A DNA stretch of 64,000 nucleotides from Paenibacillus bouchesdurhonensis (GTDB taxonomy: Bacteria > Bacillota > Bacilli > Paenibacillales > Paenibacillaceae), in the NCBI RefSeq assembly GCF_900155685.1, contig NZ_LT732547.1:765648-829647 (forward strand). The letters are read 5' to 3'. The notes below the pieces were generated by a model. That model saw only the letters and a program-made list of their open reading frames with translations. It was not told the DNA's origin and searched no databases. Both the position numbers and the translations under genes were made by a program. This document shows, one piece after another, positions 58,842 through 64,000 of the stretch. Every line of letters begins with the position of its first letter. Position 1 is the stretch's first letter.

Positions 58842-60347
58842 ATGAGCATCTCATTGTCAGTGTACAAGACATTTTACTCTCGTCTATTGCTTAATTATTT
58901 AGCTGGCTCGCTCGTAGCTGCACTTTCGGTCGCTAGTCTCATCACTTTCACGCTTCAGAATACTGCGAATGATGAGTATGTTTCTATGCTTGCCGTCATG
59001 CTCCTGTCCATTGCGATGATGCTCGGGCTCGAATGGGCGGTGTTCAAGAGACAGATCAGACCGATCCGGCTAGCCTTTTATGAAAGCATCGATAGTTTCA
59101 CTTCCATGCAGACCATTTATTTAAGAACACACCGCTTGCCTACCTTAATTGTAAAAAGAATCCTCGGCCCTCATTTGCTCGGCCTCGCGCTACCCGCAGC
59201 GAGCCTGACATTATGGCTTATTTACACGGGCCAATTATCGATTTCTCCGTATTACGTGCTGCTCGCATTACTAGGAGGTGTTCTCCTCGCCGGGATGCAT
59301 GCACTGATCGAATTCTACCTCACCTCTCATTACATTCGGCCGGTTCTGGAAGAGCTGCGGCTTCGTTCTTTGTATTTATTCGGCAGAGAGCTGACGCTTG
59401 GCGGCCGAGTGCTCTTCCCGATTAAACGTAAGCTGCGATGGAGTTTTTTTCTGATAGGGGCTTCACCTCTATTATTATACAGTCTGGCCGTACAGCTTCG
59501 GCTTGGGGATTGGAACATCGATCATTATGCCTATTGGAAATGGGCGGGGATCGTCCTGCTCCTTGGGCTTGGCTATTCATTTTTTGCTTCGCGGCTGCTA
59601 ACCCGGGAGCTTGAGACACCGATTCAGCATCTCTACAGAAGGATGGCAGGGGTGAGAAGAGGATCCCTGCAAACAGAGGCCAGCGATTTGTTCTCGGATG
59701 AATTTTCCAAGCTTGTCTCCGGCTTTAATCATATGCTGCTAGGCGTGCGAATCCAGGCAGACAGAAATGATCAACTGGTGGAGAGCTACTTTGCGACGCT
59801 GGCTGCCGCGCTTGATGCTCGTGATCCATACACTGCGGGGCATTCATTAAGGGTAGCGGAATATGCCGTCCAAATCGGCACGTTGGCCAAGCTGCCCAAG
59901 CCTGTCGTCGACCAGCTCCGCAAAGCGGCACTACTCCATGACATCGGGAAAATCGGCATACGCGATGCCGTGTTGTTGAAGGAAGGTCAGCTTGGTGAGC
60001 AGGAATGGGAGCAAATCAAGGCTCATCCTGTATTGGGAGAGGCGATTCTAAGACAAATTGAGCCGGCGGATGAGATGGCCGCATTCCTGCCAGGCGTTCG
60101 CTCTCACCATGAGCGCTATGACGGCGGGGGCTATCCGGATGGACTTAAAGGGGAGGAGATCCCGCTGTTCGGCAGAATCATTGCCGTTGCGGATGCCTTT
60201 GACGCGATGACCTCGGATCGTCCCTATCGCAAAGGCATGGCTGCCAATACAGCGATTGCTATCCTGGAGAAAGGCAGGGGCACGCAGTGGGATCCTTATT
60301 TTGTCGCGCTATTTGTCGAAGCTTACTATGAAAAGCAAACGTCTTGA
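58842..60347 (+). CDS. HD-GYP domain protein, predicted c-di-GMP phosphodiesterase
   Basis: 501 residues: about six transmembrane helices in residues 15-255, HAMP about 255-305, then HD-GYP with TAGHSLRVAEYA, the HD pair in LLHDIGKIGI, HHERYDGGGYP (the GYP motif with its variation) and DAFDAMTSDRPYR. These enzymes cleave cyclic di-GMP and so favour motility over biofilm. ATG at 58842 preferred with AAGGAAGGG upstream; a TTG at 58824 has none. Confidence 0.88.
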   Translation: MSISLSVYKTFYSRLLLNYLAGSLVAALSVASLITFTLQNTANDEYVSMLAVMLLSIAMMLGLEWAVFKRQIRPIRLAFYESIDSFTSMQTIYLRTHRLPTLIVKRILGPHLLGLALPAASLTLWLIYTGQLSISPYYVLLALLGGVLLAGMHALIEFYLTSHYIRPVLEELRLRSLYLFGRELTLGGRVLFPIKRKLRWSFFLIGASPLLLYSLAVQLRLGDWNIDHYAYWKWAGIVLLLGLGYSFFASRLLTRELETPIQHLYRRMAGVRRGSLQTEASDLFSDEFSKLVSGFNHMLLGVRIQADRNDQLVESYFATLAAALDARDPYTAGHSLRVAEYAVQIGTLAKLPKPVVDQLRKAALLHDIGKIGIRDAVLLKEGQLGEQEWEQIKAHPVLGEAILRQIEPADEMAAFLPGVRSHHERYDGGGYPDGLKGEEIPLFGRIIAVADAFDAMTSDRPYRKGMAANTAIAILEKGRGTQWDPYFVALFVEAYYEKQTS

Positions 60348-60441
60348 TGATTCCTGGTGTCGCTTCATGTTAAAATGGTATGGAAAGAGAAATGCAAAAA
60401 GTTCCAATACCTTTTAACTTTGAATAAAGCAGGTGGGATAG

Positions 60442-61914
60442 ATGGGTCTTGGAAATTCTTTCTTGTTAAATTTAGCAATGCTTGTTACTGTAGCTTATTT
60501 GGCAAATGTTCTATATAAGTACTGGTTTACGAAAACTTCACGGAAGATCAATTACATATTGTCGGTGCTGCTCATGATTTTCTCAGGCTGGATTTGTATG
60601 ATGTTCGGCTTCAAATTGAGCGACAATGTCATCTTTGACCTGAGATTCGTTCCTCTTCTTATCGCGACAGCTGTTTATTCGCAACCGCTTACTATTATGG
60701 GAATCGGCTTCGGTATCGGTCTAGCCCGCTTCACTTTTGGCATAACGGAGGCAGCGGCGGTCGGGTTTTTAAATCTAACAATACTCGGTATCGTATGTGC
60801 GGCAATTAATATATGGATGAGGCGGAGCGATTATCGTTTTGTTATAAAAGGTTTGATCACGATTTTGATCGTGAATGCGGTAAATACGTTCAACATCGCC
60901 GTGTTCGGCGTAATTCCCTTTAAGCAATACATGCAGGAAATTATGCCGGTCGTGCTGCCGCTTAGTGTTGGATTAAGCATTGTGTTCGCAATGATTTTGC
61001 GTGATTTCCAATTGGATCGCCGGAGGTCGCTGGAGCTGAAGTATGCTAACGAGCAGCTGCAGAGTCAGACGAAGGAGCTGCAAAAGGCGAAGACTGCATT
61101 GGAGGAAAGAGCCAAACAACTGGCGCTGGCCTCTCATCACAAATCAGAATTTCTGGCGAATATGTCCCACGAGTTAAGAACGCCGCTCAACAGCATTATT
61201 AACCTGGCGCAAATGATATCCGAGAACTATCCGGAAGAGGAATCGGCATCTGCAGACTATGGGCGGATCATTTACAGGTCGGGGCAGGAGCTGCTGCAGA
61301 TCATTAATGATATTCTTGATTTATCCAAGGTTGAAGCAGGTCGCCTGGAAATCGTCCAAGAAGAAGTGAATGTGCTGGAGCTTCCGCAAGTGCTCTATTT
61401 GCAATTCGAGCAGACAGCGCGGCAGAAGGGCTTGACGTTTGAGATAAGTCCGGCTGCTGATTTGCCGGCAACGATCAGCTCCGATCCGCAGCGCATTGGG
61501 CAAATTTTGCGCAATTTGCTCTCCAATGCCTTTAAGTTTACGGATGAAGGTTGCGTCAAACTGGAGATATACAGAGTGAAGCCGGATGGTGAACAGGCCG
61601 GGAAAGGGGAATTCATTGTGTTTGCCGTTAAGGATACGGGGATCGGGATCTCCCGAGACAAGCATATGGTAATCTTTGAGGCGTTCCATCAGGCAGATGG
61701 CTCGATTAGCCGTAAGTATGGAGGAACCGGGCTGGGTTTGCCGATCAGCAAACATTTGGCTTGCCTCCTTGGCGGTAGAATTGAAGTGGAGAGCGAAGAG
61801 GGCCTGGGAAGCAGCTTTATGCTCTACCTGCCGTTATCTACACAAACACCGTCACAGGGCTCTTTTTCCGCAGAGGATCAAACGATGTTTGCCGGATGGG
61901 ATGTATCCGGTTAA
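60442..61914 (+). CDS. Sensor histidine kinase with 5TM-type membrane sensor
   Basis: 490 residues: about six helices in 5-185 of the 5TMR-LYT type (ATAVYSQPLTIMGIGFGIGLARF), a coiled coil 195-235, HisKA with H243 in NMSHELRTPLNS, HATPase_c with NLLSNAFKFT, DTGIGISRDK, GGTGLGLPISK. No receiver domain and no regulator gene nearby, so it is an orphan. ATG after AGCAGGTGGG. Confidence 0.88.
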   Translation: MGLGNSFLLNLAMLVTVAYLANVLYKYWFTKTSRKINYILSVLLMIFSGWICMMFGFKLSDNVIFDLRFVPLLIATAVYSQPLTIMGIGFGIGLARFTFGITEAAAVGFLNLTILGIVCAAINIWMRRSDYRFVIKGLITILIVNAVNTFNIAVFGVIPFKQYMQEIMPVVLPLSVGLSIVFAMILRDFQLDRRRSLELKYANEQLQSQTKELQKAKTALEERAKQLALASHHKSEFLANMSHELRTPLNSIINLAQMISENYPEEESASADYGRIIYRSGQELLQIINDILDLSKVEAGRLEIVQEEVNVLELPQVLYLQFEQTARQKGLTFEISPAADLPATISSDPQRIGQILRNLLSNAFKFTDEGCVKLEIYRVKPDGEQAGKGEFIVFAVKDTGIGISRDKHMVIFEAFHQADGSISRKYGGTGLGLPISKHLACLLGGRIEVESEEGLGSSFMLYLPLSTQTPSQGSFSAEDQTMFAGWDVSG

Positions 61915-61952
61915 AATTTAAACTATGAAAAATGAGAAGGCAGGGATAGGTT

Positions 61953-62330
61953 ATGGAAAAACAGGTATTATCAACAACAGCAGCACCGGGTGCTATCGGG
62001 CCATATTCCCAGGGAGTGGTTATCGGCAATGTGATATATACGTCCGGCCAGCTCGGCCTCGTACCGGAGACGGGCCAATTCGCAGAAGGCGTGGAAGCTC
62101 AGACCGCCCAGGCATTGAATAATGTGAAGGCGATTCTCGAAGCAGGCGGAAGCGGTCTGGACAAGGTAGTGAAGACGACAGTATTCCTTAAGGATATGAA
62201 TGATTTTGCCAAAGTGAATGAAGTATACGGCTCCTTCTTTGCCGAGCCTTACCCGGCACGCAGTGCGGTAGAGGTTGCGCGTCTGCCCAAGGATGGCTTG
62301 GTGGAGATTGAAGTCATCGCGCTTAAATAA
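61953..62330 (+). CDS. ridA: RidA family enamine/imine deaminase
   Basis: 125 residues, full-length RidA: start AAPGAIGPYSQGVVIGNVIYTSGQLGL, the active-site Arg in PARSAVEVARLPKDGLVEIEVIA. It hydrolyses reactive 2-aminoacrylate-type intermediates made by PLP enzymes. ATG after GGCAGGGA; hairpin terminator downstream. Confidence 0.93.
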   Translation: MEKQVLSTTAAPGAIGPYSQGVVIGNVIYTSGQLGLVPETGQFAEGVEAQTAQALNNVKAILEAGGSGLDKVVKTTVFLKDMNDFAKVNEVYGSFFAEPYPARSAVEVARLPKDGLVEIEVIALK

Positions 62331-62375
62331 GCAGATGAGCTGGTTAGCCGAGCCTTATAATTAAGACGAACAAGG

Positions 62376-62424
62376 GCCACATACATTACCTGGGTTATCG
62401 CGAGGGGATGTAGGTGGCTTTTTT
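62376..62424 (+). terminator. Terminator after ridA
   Basis: GCCACATACAT pairs with ATGTAGGTGGC (one mismatch), then six T. Confidence 0.75.
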
Positions 62425-62438
62425 AAGAGAAAAAGAGT

Positions 62439-63194
62439 TCAGTCCCGTTCTCTTGCGCGCATGAGTACAATCCAAAATGCATATAGCAATAAGATGAAGG
62501 CCAGAATGCTTGCCGTAAAGCTTAAGGCGGAAACATCCCGTTGTTCAACGGCAATGGCGATATATGCCCACACGAATACCAGTGGCAATACTCCATCTCG
62601 GGCACGGAAGGTGATCATGATAGCGGCAACAGCTCCTAAGCATAATAGGATGATGCCTGTTGTCTTCGGATCTAGGTTCATGCCATTATTCGTATGGAAT
62701 AGGATGACAGCTAGATTGACTAATGCAGCGACGCAAATCCACCCTAAATAAATGCTGAAGGGCAAGCGGATCAGCCAAGTCTCTCCCGTAGTTGGAGCGT
62801 GAATATATCGCGTTTTCGTATAAATGACGGTTAACGTAACGAACAGGGCGATCATGACGGCAAAGGATATTCCGATAAATTGATATTGCCATAGGAAAAT
62901 CCAAGCTATATTGAAAACGCAGGTGATGATGAACCAGAAGGAAATGGCCAGAACAGAGTCTTGCCTGCTTGTAACTTTACGGAATTGATAGACGATATAG
63001 CCTGCGAGCAGAAGATAAATGCCTATCCATATCATGAATGCATATCCGGCTGGCGTAATCGGCGTATGATACTTGTCAGACAATTGCCCTGTAGTCATTC
63101 CGCCAAGCGGTATCGACATGGCCAAATAATTGACGGCCAGGACAGCGACGTAAAACAGCAGGTTCCACCAGCGATAAATATGGTTACGAAACAT
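62439..63194 (-). CDS. TspO/MBR-related tryptophan-rich membrane protein
   Basis: 251 residues, about seven helices, Trp/Tyr-rich. TPAGYAFMIWIGIYLLLAGYIVYQF and the following FNIAWIFLWQYQ segment match the TspO-like family found in Bacillales, with a longer C-terminus. TspO proteins bind porphyrins and sterol-like ligands; role here unknown. ATG after AGGAGG. The 270-bp gap upstream has no convincing gene. Confidence 0.78.
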   Translation of the reverse strand: MFRNHIYRWWNLLFYVAVLAVNYLAMSIPLGGMTTGQLSDKYHTPITPAGYAFMIWIGIYLLLAGYIVYQFRKVTSRQDSVLAISFWFIITCVFNIAWIFLWQYQFIGISFAVMIALFVTLTVIYTKTRYIHAPTTGETWLIRLPFSIYLGWICVAALVNLAVILFHTNNGMNLDPKTTGIILLCLGAVAAIMITFRARDGVLPLVFVWAYIAIAVEQRDVSALSFTASILAFILLLYAFWIVLMRARERD

Positions 63195-63464
63195 GTATTG
63201 GCCTCCTACAAAACTTATTTTAGGTGAGGGATGTCAAGTTAGCTGTGTTTACTATATGAATATACCCAATTAAAGCGAATGATATCAGGCAGGCTTGGGC
63301 TATGTTATCATATTCATGTGATGCCAGTGGAGCATCAAGGGGATGACAATTGAAATGCCAATCGTTTAACAAGGCGTTTGAGAATGATGGGAAGATGGGC
63401 AGAATGATCAGAGATATTATAAATATTTAAACTATGATGCGATTAGAAATGACGGGAGATCACC

Positions 63465-64000
63465 ATGAATCAACGTCTTTATGCTATATGGCTCGGAGAG
63501 GTATTGTTCTGCTTCTCAGGGGAAACATCGGAACCAAAGGTTGACGCATGGGCCGCAGCTATGCGGAGACTAGAGTCGGCAGGAGGGCATCGCCCATTCC
63601 AGCAAGCTGCGCTACGGCTCGCGGAAGTGCGCTACCCGGCGTCTTCCGGGCGAAGCGCTTTCAAATCCGGTGAGCGCAAAGCGCTTATGGGGCGAACGCT
63701 GGAAGGTCTTGCACTGCCGATTCAAGAGGCTTGGCCTCTGCTGCTCTTCTGGAATGAATCTCAGTTGAGGCAGCAGGGGATCATACCCGGGCAAGAGCTC
63801 GGTTATTGGAGCACAGCTGCCCGGTTGGCGCTGGAGCTCATGTTAAGAGGCCGGATCGCTCCAGGCATGATGGAGGTTCCCCTGATCGGGAACCGTCGTC
63901 CGAAAGGGATTGCATCCGGCCGTTCGCACTGGGCGCCAGAGCTTAGCGATCCGGAGGATGAGGAGAGGTTTCGGCAATTAGCTGGCAGCATGCCTCCGCT
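63465..64000 (+). CDS. SNF2-type helicase, N-terminal part (runs off window)
   Basis: The frame from ATG 63465 is open to the end (178 codons). It has the N-terminal accessory region of large bacterial SNF2/DEAD helicases: RLYAIWLGEVLFCFSGE at the start and SHWAPELSDPEDEERFRQL-GSMPP at the end, which in full proteins stands before the helicase-associated domain. ATG follows GGGAGATCACC. The motor domains should lie beyond 64000. Identification rests on this N-terminal pattern only. Confidence 0.6.
   Translation, partial: MNQRLYAIWLGEVLFCFSGETSEPKVDAWAAAMRRLESAGGHRPFQQAALRLAEVRYPASSGRSAFKSGERKALMGRTLEGLALPIQEAWPLLLFWNESQLRQQGIIPGQELGYWSTAARLALELMLRGRIAPGMMEVPLIGNRRPKGIASGRSHWAPELSDPEDEERFRQLAGSMPP

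Noticed and set aside
63352-63431. 25-codon frame from a TTG before the helicase gene
   Set aside because: AAGGGGATG stands upstream, but the product is too short and has no pattern; cannot be supported.

Overview
The window looks like a chromosomal segment of a Gram-positive, spore-forming, plant-polymer-degrading member of the Paenibacillaceae, most likely Paenibacillus. This is inferred from gene content: strong AGGAGG-type ribosome sites with frequent TTG/GTG starts, YesM/YesN-type two-component systems next to sugar ABC transporters, secreted chitinase and cellulase, a YuzF-like protein, HepS/HepT-like prenyl synthase genes and very large secreted RHS proteins. No rRNA is present to confirm it.

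Region 1 (1-3.0 kb): the end of an unknown gene, a PHP hydrolase, a thiamine-binding-like protein and an intact tRNA-Thr(CGT). The 3' half of the tRNA plus its terminator is repeated 1,343 bp downstream. Between the two 105-bp repeats sits a small island with an SMI1/KNR4 immunity gene and a 5'-truncated HNH nuclease toxin.

Region 2 (3.0-20.5 kb): a YtrA-type GntR regulator with an ABC exporter and a large palindromic operator; a YdjM-like membrane hydrolase; a possible metal (copper?) cassette made of a CueP-like protein, a lipoprotein with a Met/His tail, an OmpR/HK pair and a small membrane protein; a GH18 chitinase and a GH5 cellulase, each with a cre-like site; a SulP transporter with an ArsR repressor; small YuzF-type and 52-aa genes; and a MarR/MFS pair in which the MFS gene carries a frameshift at a T7 run.

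Region 3 (20.5-27.1 kb): a sugar-uptake operon of sensor kinase, AraC-type response regulator, binding protein and two permeases.

Region 4 (27.3-39.5 kb): a polymorphic-toxin locus. It holds a secreted protein with nine ~90-residue repeats, a 1,631-aa RHS toxin with an AT-rich C-terminal module and its putative immunity gene. These are followed by a graveyard of displaced modules: nested IS3 and IS256 remnants, an orphan RHS tail, a PQQ-propeller protein, a decayed second copy of the immunity gene, a DUF4085 protein and a frameshifted small gene.

Region 5 (39.8-58.4 kb): all the hallmark genes of flavin-based extracellular electron transfer as known from Listeria: ApbE/FmnB, EetA, EetB, EcfA-EcfA-EcfT, a UbiA prenyltransferase, HepT- and HepS-like proteins, a membrane-fused type II NADH dehydrogenase and a doubly FMN-binding lipoprotein (PplA). 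The genes are split into blocks by a U32 peptidase, an aminotransferase and a three-gene sugar ABC transporter. The spacer at 47.0-47.7 kb has a GAAT microsatellite and a ~180-bp heptamer-periodic tract.

Region 6 (58.8-64 kb): an HD-GYP protein, a sensor kinase, RidA, a TspO-like membrane protein and the start of an SNF2-type helicase gene that runs off the window.
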